From positions 1 through 6,514 of the forward strand of contig JAENWH010000112.1 in assembly GCA_016650135.1 (NCBI GenBank): a stretch of 6,514 nt of DNA, read 5' to 3'. The stretch is from Peptostreptococcaceae bacterium. GTDB taxonomy: Bacteria > Bacillota_A > Clostridia > Peptostreptococcales > Anaerovoracaceae. The translations under genes and the position numbers were made by a program. Shown one piece after another: positions 1-5,985 of this stretch. The notes beneath the pieces are model-generated. The model saw only the letters and a program-made list of their open reading frames with translations. It had not been told where the DNA came from and searched no databases. Numbering within the stretch: the first letter of the stretch is position 1; the number at the start of each line of letters is the position of its first letter.

Positions 1-156
1 GCGTATACAAGAAAAAAATGCAAGAAGGATTTTCATAAAATTTGGCATCAAAAACACTTGAAATATAGGTATTTTCTAGTATTCAAGCATAATGGTGGTA
101 AAACAATTGTCTACGCTAATTTAAATAGGGAATTCAGGTTAAATAAAAAATATTGA
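1..156 (+). CDS. possible 3' end of an unrecognised gene, cut by the window edge
   Basis: Frame 1 is open from the first base to a TGA at 154-156, giving about 51 residues, while the other two forward frames close within 60 bases. The peptide is basic and ends with FLVFKHNGGKTIVYANLNRE followed by FRLNKKY, a mix of hydrophobic and charged residues that could be a real C-terminus. I recognise no family. The stretch is AT-rich, so a chance open frame of this length is quite possible. It ends 43 bases before the DUF362 start, in the same direction. Confidence 0.3.
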   Translation, partial: AYTRKKCKKDFHKIWHQKHLKYRYFLVFKHNGGKTIVYANLNREFRLNKKY

Positions 157-199
157 ATATGCTGCCAGTCGAATGAAAGAAAAATAAAAGGAGACGGTA

Positions 200-961
200 A
201 TGGAAAAGGTATCCGTTGTTAAATGCAGTGCATATGAACTTGAAGAAGTATACAAGGCTGTAAAGGAATCCTTTGAAAGGATAGGTTTTGAATTGCCCGA
301 TAATAAAAAGGTATTGATTAAGCCGAATCTGATGGGACAAAACAGGCCAGAGCAACACACCGTCACTTATTACGCTTTGATAGATGCATTGTGCAGAATG
401 TTATCGGAACATCACTGCAGAATATTGATAGGGGAAGCTTCTGCCTTTTATCAGAAAGGCATGACAGAGAAAGCGTTTAAGACAACAAGGATTTCTGAGG
501 TGGCGGAAAAGTATAACGCTTCCCTGGTTCCCTTCGAAAAAGAGGCTTTGGTTCGAATAGATTCAGGACTAAAGGGACTTAAAGAACTCTATATACCAAA
601 GATGCTTTTAGATGTGGATATGGTAATCAATGCGTGTAAACTGAAAACTCATGCTGCATTGCGTTTGTCGGGAGCTCTCAAAAATATGTTTGGCTGTCTG
701 CCAGGCGGTTATAAGCAGAAGATTCACATGTGGACCAGAAATGAATTTGAATTGTCTGAGGTTTTTCTGGATATCCATCAGAGTGTCAAGCCGGCGGTTT
801 CTATTATGGATGCAGTCTATAGTTTAGACGGAGGACCTTCTGCGATTGGCAAGCCGGTAAAAACTTCAAGGATTTTTGCATCCACCAATGCAGCGGCACT
901 TGATTTAGTAGCCTGCAGAATGATTGGCTACGAGCCACAGGACATTTCTTTATGGTCATAG
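200..961 (+). pseudogene. truncated DUF362 protein
   Basis: The 253-residue product begins VSVVKCSAYELEEVYKAVKE and carries the DUF362 signature KKVLIKPNLMG near residue 40, then VINACKLKTHAALRLSGALK (about 142-161, the Lys-rich central motif), KNMFGCLPG, and a late block GGPSAIGKP followed by ASTNAAALDLVACRMIGYEP. In complete family members this last block is followed by roughly 40 more residues of the domain and often by a 2[4Fe-4S] ferredoxin module. Here the frame stops just after YEPQDIS, where the DNA turns into a different gene. The start is well supported: AAAGGAGA at 187-194 lies 5 bases before the ATG. DUF362 proteins are poorly characterised; many are predicted Fe-S proteins of anaerobes. 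The missing tail makes activity doubtful, although the truncated protein could still be translated. Confidence 0.75.
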
Positions 962-1230
962 ATCCGGAAGCCTTTATGGGCAGAGAAATCTTTGAAAAAA
1001 TTACCGGCGATATTTTAAGACAATTACGGTCATCCAAGGTTGCTCCAGGAGAGAAACGGATTTATACAGCAGGGGAGAAGGAATACTTAGTCTGGCTGGA
1101 TCGAAAGGACAAAGGTGTTCCTCTGGGAGAAGCGGTCAGGAAAGAGCTGATACAAATTCGGAATGAGCTTGGAATGGATTTCGTTTTTCCTTTTGAGACG
1201 GAATGGAGAAAAGCAAATGGGACTATTTAG
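940..1230 (+). pseudogene. C-terminal remnant of an Ldh_2-family malate/L-lactate dehydrogenase
   Basis: Read from 940, the frame gives GHFFMVIDPEAFM, the conserved GHFF-hAIDPxxF segment near the C-terminus of the Ldh_2 family (malate/L-lactate, ureidoglycolate and sulfolactate dehydrogenases; NAD(P)-dependent 2-hydroxyacid oxidoreductases). It continues with FEKITGDILRQLRSS, a PGE motif (TAGEKEY), and the usual tail of KGVPLGEAVRKEL and IRNELGMDF. That is about 95 residues of a family normally near 330-360 long. The N-terminal three quarters, with the catalytic His and cofactor-binding parts, are absent. The ATG at 952 is an internal methionine and has no ribosome site. The fragment lies in a different frame from the DUF362 gene that it overlaps by about 20 bases. 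I read it as a dead fragment left by a deletion or recombination. Confidence 0.75.
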
Positions 1231-1391
1231 CAGTAAATCCAAGAACAGCACCAATGATATCCCGGGAGCCAAATGTCAGTGAGGGGTTGTATCAGGAGCT
1301 GATTTCCTTTGTATCTTCTGCAGGGTTTGATATTTCGAAAATAATCAAGGTAGTGCAAACCTACAGAGAAGGTACAGAATATGAAAATTAA
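1203..1391 (+). pseudogene. probable lipocalin (Blc-like) C-terminal remnant
   Basis: The 62-residue frame reads DYLAVNPRTAPMISREPNV and continues EGLYQELISFVSSAGFD-ISKIIKVVQT. The arrangement matches the end of bacterial lipocalins: a Y-x-x-A-V strand, then (W)ILSRxP, a helix of the form LYxxLxxxAxxxGFD, and a closing L-I-x-V-x-Q. The expected Trp-Ile-Leu before SRxP is replaced by APMI, so the alignment is imperfect. The barrel, about 110 residues, is missing: the frame upstream has stops at 1164-1166 and 1194-1196. No convincing ribosome site precedes the ATG at 1203, which overlaps the dehydrogenase remnant. The frame ends 16 bases before the convergent DUF4230 stop. The lipocalin assignment is inferred from motif spacing only. 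Confidence 0.5.
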
Positions 1392-1407
1392 AAAGCTAAT
1401 CTGGATT

Positions 1408-1995
1408 CTACTTTGAAAAAGTAACGTTGACAGATTCAAAGCCCATTGAATAGAGAAGATTTTCAACATACAGTTTTGTGTTTCCTATTGCTTTTTCTGT
1501 AATCCCACTATCCAGAGCTTGCTTCCCTAAGCTGTCTTTAAAAGTGCTCAGAGCGGTTAAAGTGTCCTCTGTTGTTACCTCGTTGAACAGAGCGTCTTTC
1601 TCGTAATAAAACTTATAGGATAGAATTTCTTTGGACGTGATTTTAGGTTGAGGCAATTTGATAGATATGGATTTATCCTTAATTATGATATCTTTTTCCT
1701 TAATTGCGGACAAATCTATTCCAGATTTAACTTTTGCTTCAACCTTGAACATAAAAGACTTTTCAGTAAAAGGAAGCTTCAATTCTTTAAAGAATTTTGC
1801 ATTATTATAATCTATAATTTCATTGAAATACATTTCAATTGAATTCAATTCACTAATTGTATTGAACTTTTCCATCACTCCTGTGGCAGAAAATTCACTT
1901 TTATCTTTAAAAATCCCCGTGCTTAGCCAGGCTCCGGAAACAATCACCAGAGAAATTACGAGTATTGAAATAATTATACGATATGCTTTTATCAT
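1408..1995 (-). CDS. DUF4230 family membrane-anchored protein
   Basis: This 195-residue protein has one N-terminal hydrophobic segment (about residues 7-26, IIISILVISLVIVSGAWL) behind a short basic start, so it is probably anchored with the rest outside the membrane. The body follows the DUF4230 pattern: a strand ending in LPFTEKSFMFKVEAKVKSG, then IDLSAIKEKDIIIKDKSISI-KLPQPKI, then S-x-x-Y, then a helical C-terminal region with LFNEVTTEDTLTAL, and the closing LLYSMGFESVNVTF. The length is normal for the family, whose function is unknown. AGAAGGAGAAA lies just upstream of the ATG. A minus-strand promoter is plausible at 2137-2165, with the zinc-ribbon remnant in the leader. It is the only gene left of 2183 that looks intact. 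Confidence 0.85.
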   Translation of the reverse strand: MIKAYRIIISILVISLVIVSGAWLSTGIFKDKSEFSATGVMEKFNTISELNSIEMYFNEIIDYNNAKFFKELKLPFTEKSFMFKVEAKVKSGIDLSAIKEKDIIIKDKSISIKLPQPKITSKEILSYKFYYEKDALFNEVTTEDTLTALSTFKDSLGKQALDSGITEKAIGNTKLYVENLLYSMGFESVNVTFSK

Positions 1996-2034
1996 TTTTT
2001 CTCCTTCTCTAAAAAGCCAGTAAGGGTTTTATAC

Positions 2035-2117
2035 CTAAATTTTTACCCCACATTTAAAACAGAAATCTGAACCGGGGCTATGGCCTTAGCGCCACAATTG
2101 GAGCAGGATTTCTCTGC
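2035..2117 (-). pseudogene. frameshifted double zinc-ribbon tail
   Basis: On the minus strand, from 2117, the frame reads AEKSCSNCGAKAIA. After a one-base slip at the CC/GG run near 2071-2076, the next frame reads GSDFCFKCGVKI and a stop at 2035-2037. Joined, this is the classic C-x2-C-G-A-K ... F-C-x2-C-G-x-K double CxxC zinc ribbon found at protein ends. Restoring one base would give a continuous proline codon at the joint. A TAG sits directly before the first codon (2118-2120) and no start codon exists, so the 5' part is gone as well. It lies between a plausible promoter and the DUF4230 gene. The zinc-ribbon pattern is seen directly; that it is a decayed gene is inference. Confidence 0.55.
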
Positions 2118-2136
2118 CTAAATATATATATAATTT

Positions 2137-2165
2137 ATTATACCTAATATCCCTGAAATGTTCAA
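2137..2165 (-). promoter_or_regulatory. probable sigma-A promoter toward DUF4230
   Basis: On the minus strand TTGAAC (2160-2165) and a perfect TATAAT (2137-2142) are separated by 17 bases. Transcription would begin near 2130 and run through the zinc-ribbon remnant into the DUF4230 gene, with a leader of about 135 bases. The surroundings are very AT-rich, so chance matches are possible. Confidence 0.45.
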
Positions 2166-2182
2166 TGAAAGACTTATAAAGT

Positions 2183-2282
2183 GGAGCCACTCAGATAGGG
2201 GCTGGTGGCACTCTTTTTGCGCAAAATGTCGAAATATGCAAAAAGAGTGCCACCAGGCTCTAGCTGAGTGGCTCCTTTTTTT
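2183..2282 (+). terminator. very long hairpin with T-run (terminator-like)
   Basis: Arms 2183-2220 and 2238-2275 are each 38 bases and pair along their whole length except for two mismatches and one G-U pair, around a 17-base loop. Seven T's follow at 2276-2282, the form of an intrinsic terminator for plus-strand transcription. The stem is several times longer than an ordinary terminator. No plus-strand gene lies between 1391 and here, so its natural client is unclear. It stands 10 bases before the promoter at 2293 and would shield it from read-through. No T-run exists on the minus-strand side. It could alternatively be a small hairpin-forming repeat. Confidence 0.7.
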
Positions 2283-2292
2283 GAAATAGTTA

Positions 2293-2321
2293 TTGACAAA
2301 AAACCAAAAATCCGATATAGT
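2293..2321 (+). promoter_or_regulatory. near-consensus sigma-A promoter for the trmB-like gene
   Basis: TTGACA (2293-2298, perfect) and TATAGT (2316-2321, one base off TATAAT) are separated by exactly 17 bases. Transcription should begin near 2328, giving a leader of about 75 bases to the ATG at 2403. I see no clear operator palindrome in the leader. No other strong promoter is visible before lysA. Confidence 0.8.
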
Positions 2322-2402
2322 GTTCCTAAATAGTACAACTAATTTTACAACCACGCGATGATTTAAATATTTTTCGCCCTAATTGACAAGGAGATCAACT
2401 CA

Positions 2403-3104
2403 ATGGAACTGATTCAACTGATGACACAACTTAACCTTACCAGGCAGGAAGCCACCATCTATGTGGCATTACTGACAGAAGGCGAATTAAATGGGTATGA
2501 AGCAGCAAAAGTGACAGGTATTTCCCGCTCAAACACCTATAATTCCCTTTCCGCCCTTGTTGAAAAAGGGGGCGCCTTTGTCATGGAAGGACAACCGGTA
2601 AAATACAGCCCGGTTTCACTGGAGGAGTTCTGCGACAATCAGATTAGAAGGCTTGTGCAAACCAAGACCCAACTTATGAAGCTGGCTCCTGAAAAACGCC
2701 GGGAAGCGGAAGGATATATTACCATAAAGGGTGAGACACATATCCTGAACAAAGCCAGACATATGATTTCAGAGGCAAAAGAGCGAGTTTATTTATCAGT
2801 ATCTGACCAGATACTTGAAACAATAATTCCTGATATTGGGGAGGCGATAGCGCGAGGCATCAAGATGGTTTTGATCACAAATCCACCCTTTTACCTGGAA
2901 GGCGCAACTGTGTATTACGGGAAAAAGAATCATCACCAGATAGGTCTTATTGCTGATTCGGCAAATGTGCTGACGGGAGATATTGAAGAAGGTGAGAATT
3001 CGACCTGTCTGTATTCCAGAAAGAAAAATCTGGTGGATTTATTTAAGGAATCCATGAAAAATGAAATCAGGCTGATAGAAATCGTGAAAGATAGTGAAAG
3101 TTGA
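2403..3104 (+). CDS. TrmB-family transcriptional regulator
   Basis: The 233-residue protein begins with a TrmB-type winged helix-turn-helix: LNLTRQEATIYVALLTEGEL (about 11-30), recognition region GYEAAKVTGISRSNTYNSL (about 32-50), and wing with VKYSPVSLEEF (about 66-76). A short charged helical linker follows. From about residue 104 a phospholipase-D-like sensor domain of the TrmB type reads YITIKGETHILNKARHMI, RVYLSVSD, and IARGIKMVLITNPPF. Members bind DNA and respond to small ligands, often sugars; the ligand here is unknown. AAGGAGA (2388-2394) lies 8 bases before the ATG. The gene is followed after 98 bases by lysA in the same direction, so control of the lysine/diaminopimelate genes is possible but unproven. 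Its last ~24 bases of conserved coding sequence are copied in the downstream gap. Confidence 0.85.
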   Translation: MELIQLMTQLNLTRQEATIYVALLTEGELNGYEAAKVTGISRSNTYNSLSALVEKGGAFVMEGQPVKYSPVSLEEFCDNQIRRLVQTKTQLMKLAPEKRREAEGYITIKGETHILNKARHMISEAKERVYLSVSDQILETIIPDIGEAIARGIKMVLITNPPFYLEGATVYYGKKNHHQIGLIADSANVLTGDIEEGENSTCLYSRKKNLVDLFKESMKNEIRLIEIVKDSES

Positions 3105-3165
3105 TAAAATCAGGCTGCTTGAAATCGTGGGGAAAATTCGAAGTGAATCAGAATTAATAAGCTGA
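3063..3165 (+). repeat. imperfect tandem copy of the trmB-like gene's 3' end
   Basis: Bases 3063-3086, inside the gene and encoding EIRLIEIV, recur at 3106-3129 with three differences, 43 bases downstream. The second copy, read from 3100 in another frame, gives DKIRLLEIVGKIRSESELIS and a stop at 3163-3165, compared with NEIRLIEIVKDSES at the gene's own end. It therefore looks like a second, slightly longer version of the C-terminus. It may be an old partial duplication, or the original end of the gene displaced by a frameshift. Confidence 0.5.
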
Positions 3166-3202
3166 TCTATATCAAAATGAAAATGAAAGGAATCGACAAT
3201 TG

Positions 3203-4444
3203 ATGAAAAAAACTTTTGTAAATGCGGAACAATTAAATAAAATAGTGGAGGAATACCCCACACCGTTTCATCTGTATGACGAAAAGGGAATACGTGAAAA
3301 TGCACAAAAATTAAAAGAAGCTTTTTCCTGGAATAAAGGGTTTAAAGAATATTTCGCAGTAAAAGCGACCCCTAATCCTGCTATTCTGAAAATCCTGAAA
3401 GAGGAAGGCTGCGGTGTTGATTGCTCTTCCTATACGGAGCTTCTGATGTCAGAAATGGTTGGATTTCAGAAGGGTGATATCATGTTTACCTCAAACGTAA
3501 CCCCTGCTGAGGATTTTGTGCTTGCCAAATCCATGAAAGCTGTGATTAATCTGGATGATATTACACATATAGATTTTCTGGAGAAGGTTGCGGGGATACC
3601 AGAAACGATAAGTTGCAGGTATAATCCGGGCGGAGATTTTGTGATAAATAACTTCATTATGGATACACCTGCCCAGTCAAAATATGGTTTCACCAGGGAG
3701 CAGCTAACTGAGGGCTTTAAAATTCTCATTAATAAAGGGGCAAAGAATTTCGGCATACATGCTTTTTTAGCAAGTAATACAGACACAAATGAATATTACC
3801 CTGCGCTGGCAAAAATACTTTTTCAGACGGCCGTAGAGTTGAAAGAAGAAACAGGTGCACATATTACATTTATAAACCTTTCCGGTGGTATTGGCATTCC
3901 TTATCGGCCTGAACAAAAGGCGGCTGATATTCTTTTGATTGGAGAGGGCGTCCGAAAAGTTTATGAAGAAATTCTGATTCCTGCCGGTATGGGAGATGTG
4001 TCCATTTATACCGAGTTGGGGAGATTTATGCTGGGGCCTTATGGCTGTCTGGTGTCCAAGGTGCTTCACGAAAAACATACACACAAGGAATATGTCGGGC
4101 TTGATGCCTGTGCGGCAAACCTGATGCGTCCGGCTATGTACGGATCTTATCATCATATTACGGTAATGGGCAAGGAAAACCAGCCATGTGATCATATTTA
4201 TGATGTAACCGGTGGCCTTTGCGAGAATAATGACAAGTTTGCAGTGGACAGAATGCTCTCGGAAATTGAGATTGGTGACCTGCTGGTTTTGCACGACACG
4301 GGAGCACACGGATTTTCGATGGGGTACAACTACAATGGTAAGTTGCGTTCGGCGGAGATTCTGCTGAAAGAGGACGGCTCAACCAAACTGATCAGGCGTG
4401 CGGAAACCCCAGTTGACTATTTTGCAACCTTAAGCCCATTATAA
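3203..4444 (+). CDS. lysA: diaminopimelate decarboxylase
   Basis: This cytosolic PLP enzyme of the fold-III (alanine racemase-like) class decarboxylates meso-diaminopimelate to L-lysine. The 413-residue product has the PLP lysine in EYFAVKATPNP (K54), CGVDCSSYTEL, FGIHAFLASN (H186), the phosphate-binding loop LSGGIG (about 226-231), ELGRFMLGPYG (E271, R274), and the catalytic-site motif GLCENNDKFAVDR (C340, E341). It also has GDLLVLHDTGAHGFSM and the YN near 377 in YNYNGKLRSAEILL. The HAFLASN and GAHGFSM variants are typical of clostridial forms. I chose ATG 3203; TTG 3200 is directly in front, and AAGGAA (3187-3192) would serve either. The last residues, LSPL and stop, are encoded by the 31-bp repeat of element A, so the native tail after DYFAT appears replaced. 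Confidence 0.93.
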   Translation: MKKTFVNAEQLNKIVEEYPTPFHLYDEKGIRENAQKLKEAFSWNKGFKEYFAVKATPNPAILKILKEEGCGVDCSSYTELLMSEMVGFQKGDIMFTSNVTPAEDFVLAKSMKAVINLDDITHIDFLEKVAGIPETISCRYNPGGDFVINNFIMDTPAQSKYGFTREQLTEGFKILINKGAKNFGIHAFLASNTDTNEYYPALAKILFQTAVELKEETGAHITFINLSGGIGIPYRPEQKAADILLIGEGVRKVYEEILIPAGMGDVSIYTELGRFMLGPYGCLVSKVLHEKHTHKEYVGLDACAANLMRPAMYGSYHHITVMGKENQPCDHIYDVTGGLCENNDKFAVDRMLSEIEIGDLLVLHDTGAHGFSMGYNYNGKLRSAEILLKEDGSTKLIRRAETPVDYFATLSPL

Positions 4445-4462
4445 GCATCCGACATTGGGCTT
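4432..4462 (+). repeat. 31-bp repeat R1 (left end of element A)
   Basis: It starts AAGCCCATTATAAGC and ends ACATTGGGCTT. The outer 7 bases on each side are complementary, so a single-strand hairpin with a 17-base loop is possible. A GTG and five T's follow (4463-4470), so R1 may double as the lysA transcription terminator. It supplies the final SPL codons and TAA stop of lysA. Confidence 0.85.
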
Positions 4463-4505
4463 GTGTTTTTAAAAAAGGTTGAAATTCCAACGAATTGAAA
4501 AAGTG

Positions 4506-4530
4506 TTATCCACAGGTTGCTTGTGGATAA
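4506..4530. promoter_or_regulatory. convergent DnaA-box pair 1 of element A
   Basis: TTATCCACA (4506-4514) faces TGTGGATAA (4522-4530), its exact reverse complement, across 7 bases. Both match the bacterial DnaA-box consensus TTATNCACA perfectly. DnaA binding is inferred from sequence alone. Confidence 0.6.
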
Positions 4531-4589
4531 GATTTGGGGAAAAGTTAAAAAGATCTAAAAAAATGTAAAAATAATCTGACTGCAGGATT

Positions 4590-4614
4590 TTGTCCACAGG
4601 AGAGCTGTGGATTA
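4590..4614. promoter_or_regulatory. convergent DnaA-box pair 2 of element A
   Basis: TTGTCCACA (4590-4598) faces TGTGGATTA (4606-4614) across 7 bases. Each differs from the TTATNCACA consensus at one position. Orientation and spacing are identical to pair 1, which argues that the paired arrangement itself is under selection or inherited. Confidence 0.5.
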
Positions 4615-4656
4615 TATAAAATTAGAGTGAGCATTTGCAAGGCTTCGCAAAAAAGG

Positions 4657-4687
4657 AAGCCCAATGTCGGATGCTTATAATGGGTTT
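4657..4687 (-). repeat. 31-bp repeat R2 (right end of element A)
   Basis: This is the reverse complement of R1 with one difference (TTT instead of CTT at the outer end). It contains TATAAT (4676-4681) pointing toward dapL, but no matching -35 at 16-18 bases, so I do not call a promoter. An ATG at 4664 lies inside it. Read on the minus strand it is followed by CC and a run of six T's, so it could also end leftward transcription. Confidence 0.85.
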
Positions 4688-4694
4688 GGAGGAA
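4688..4694 (+). promoter_or_regulatory. dapL ribosome binding site, abutting element A
   Basis: GGAGGAA begins at the first base after R2 and lies just before the ATG at 4697. It favours 4697 as the start, which matches the family N-terminus [17 protein letters not shown] competing site, AAGGA at 4653-4657, lies 6 bases before the in-frame ATG at 4664 inside the repeat and would add 11 residues. Confidence 0.75.
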
Positions 4695-4696
4695 TT

Positions 4697-5953
4697 ATGA
4701 CAATTATTAACGAGAATTATTTGAAATTACCAGGTAACTATCTTTTTTCTGAAATAGGGAGAAGGGTCAGTTTGTTCACGGAGGAAAATCCTGATGCCAA
4801 AATTATCAGACTGGGAATTGGTGATGTTACACTGCCACTGGCGTCGGCGATCATTGAAGCCATGCATAAAGCGGTAGATGAGATGGCTTCTGAAAAAACA
4901 TTCAGAGGTTATGGGCCTGAACAAGGGTATGGTTTTTTGATTGAGAAGATTATCAAGTTTGATTATGAAGCACGTGGAATAAATTTTTCGGTTGACGAAG
5001 TTTTCGTGAGCGATGGCTCCAAGATAGATACTGGAAATATACAGGAAATATTTGGTCTTGAGAATAGAATTGCAGTGACGGATCCTGTCTACCCAGTGTA
5101 TGTAGATACAAACGTAATGGCAGGTAGAACCGGGATTCTGGGAACAGATGGCAAATGGAGCGATATAACATATCTGCCTTGTACAGCTGAAAATGGATTT
5201 ATCCCGGCATTGCCTGAGGGTAAGGTTCAACTGATCTATCTTTGTTTTCCTAACAATCCGACAGGGACAACTATTTCGAAAACCGAGCTGAAGAAATGGG
5301 TGGATTATGCAAAGGCCAATAATGCAATCATTTTATTTGATTCAGCCTATGAAGCTTATATTCAGGATGAGGATGTGCCACACAGCATTTATGAAATTGA
5401 AGGAGCCAGGGAAGTTGCTATTGAGTTCAGAAGTTTTTCAAAAACTGCAGGATTCACAGGGACTAGATGCGCTTATACTGTAATACCAAAGGAAGTGATT
5501 GGTTATACCGCGGCAGGGGATTCTGTGGAGGTTAATAAGCTTTGGAACCGCAGGCAGACCACCAAGTTTAACGGTGTTCCATATATTATACAAAGAGCTG
5601 CCGAAGCGGTTTACTCGGATGCTGGTCAGAGCCAGATCAAAGAACAAATCAACTATTATATGAAAAATGCCAAGGCTATCAATGATTGCCTTGAGAGACT
5701 TGGCTATCAGGTTTTCGGCGGAATTAACGCGCCATATATCTGGTTAAAGACGCCGGACGGAATGGATTCGTGGAGTTTTTTTGATAAATTGCTCAGTGAG
5801 TATCATATCGTCGGGACACCAGGTGTTGGTTTTGGACCAAATGGCGAGGGCTACTTCAGACTGACAGCTTTTGCAAGTAAGGACAGCACAGATGAAGCAA
5901 TTAAAAGGCTTCAAGCCCATTATAAGCATCCGATATTGGGCTTACAATTTTGA
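4697..5953 (+). CDS. dapL: LL-diaminopimelate aminotransferase
   Basis: This 418-residue fold-I PLP aminotransferase converts tetrahydrodipicolinate and glutamate directly to LL-diaminopimelate and 2-oxoglutarate, bypassing the acylated intermediates of the DapD/DapC/DapE route. Seen: [20 protein letters not shown] at the N-terminus, [54 protein letters not shown] (N186/N187), FDSAYEAY (D215, Y218; PLP ring contacts), [15 protein letters not shown] with Schiff-base K249, and GYFRLTAF with carboxylate-binding R388. SKIDTGNIQ and the [10 protein letters not shown] context are diagnostic for DapL rather than general aspartate aminotransferases. The last codons, from about [10 protein letters not shown], lie inside the repeat of element B and form an unusual tail ending LQF. 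It follows lysA in the same direction, separated only by element A. Confidence 0.95.
   Translation: MTIINENYLKLPGNYLFSEIGRRVSLFTEENPDAKIIRLGIGDVTLPLASAIIEAMHKAVDEMASEKTFRGYGPEQGYGFLIEKIIKFDYEARGINFSVDEVFVSDGSKIDTGNIQEIFGLENRIAVTDPVYPVYVDTNVMAGRTGILGTDGKWSDITYLPCTAENGFIPALPEGKVQLIYLCFPNNPTGTTISKTELKKWVDYAKANNAIILFDSAYEAYIQDEDVPHSIYEIEGAREVAIEFRSFSKTAGFTGTRCAYTVIPKEVIGYTAAGDSVEVNKLWNRRQTTKFNGVPYIIQRAAEAVYSDAGQSQIKEQINYYMKNAKAINDCLERLGYQVFGGINAPYIWLKTPDGMDSWSFFDKLLSEYHIVGTPGVGFGPNGEGYFRLTAFASKDSTDEAIKRLQAHYKHPILGLQF
5913..5943 (+). repeat. 31-bp repeat R3 (left end of element B)
   Basis: It is identical to R1 except for one base (ATATT in place of ACATT). Here it is translated in a different frame from R1, contributing the [10 protein letters not shown] segment to the DapL C-terminus before the stop at 5951-5953. 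With R1 it forms a direct repeat around dapL. Confidence 0.85.
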
Positions 5954-5985
5954 GAACCCTTGCAATCAGTCATTTGGAATTTCAT

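Larger units (their letters stand above)
4432..4687. mobile_element. element A: MITE-like element with 31-bp inverted ends and DnaA boxes
   Basis: This 256-bp unit is bounded by inverted repeats 4432-4462 and 4657-4687, which match at 30 of 31 positions. It contains two convergent pairs of DnaA-box-like 9-mers. The layout is nearly symmetrical: 43 bases from left repeat to first pair, 59 AT-rich bases between pairs, and 42 bases to the right repeat. No transposase or other open frame of note lies inside. A second unit of the same design is at 5913-6184, although the interiors outside repeats and boxes show little similarity. No target-site duplication is visible at the edges. Size, inverted ends and lack of genes suggest a non-autonomous transposable element; a dispersed regulatory repeat is the main alternative. 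Confidence 0.55.

Noticed and set aside
42..69. TTGGCA-16-TATAGG as a promoter for the DUF362 gene
   Set aside because: The -10 matches only 4 of 6 positions and lies 130 bases from the start within a possible open frame; evidence is too weak.
1439..1447. AAGCCCATT, matching the first 9 bases of the 31-bp repeat
   Set aside because: The match stops after 9 bases, lies within intact DUF4230 coding sequence, and has no inverted partner or DnaA boxes nearby.
3767..4309. 180-codon open frame on the minus strand inside lysA
   Set aside because: It lies wholly antisense to a strongly conserved PLP enzyme, shows no recognisable motif, and is a shadow of lysA codon use.
4506..4614. Chromosomal replication origin (oriC)
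   Set aside because: DnaA boxes and an AT-rich stretch are present, but no dnaA, dnaN, rpmH or other origin neighbours are in the window, and the same arrangement recurs 1.4 kb away within a repeat. A repeat element explains it better.
4676..4681. TATAAT in R2 as a dapL promoter
   Set aside because: No acceptable -35 lies 16-18 bases upstream and the extended -10 spacing is off by one. The motif is simply part of the repeat and occurs in all four copies.
4727..5230. 167-codon open frame on the minus strand inside dapL
   Set aside because: It is antisense to conserved DapL motifs, has no ribosome site, and resembles no family.
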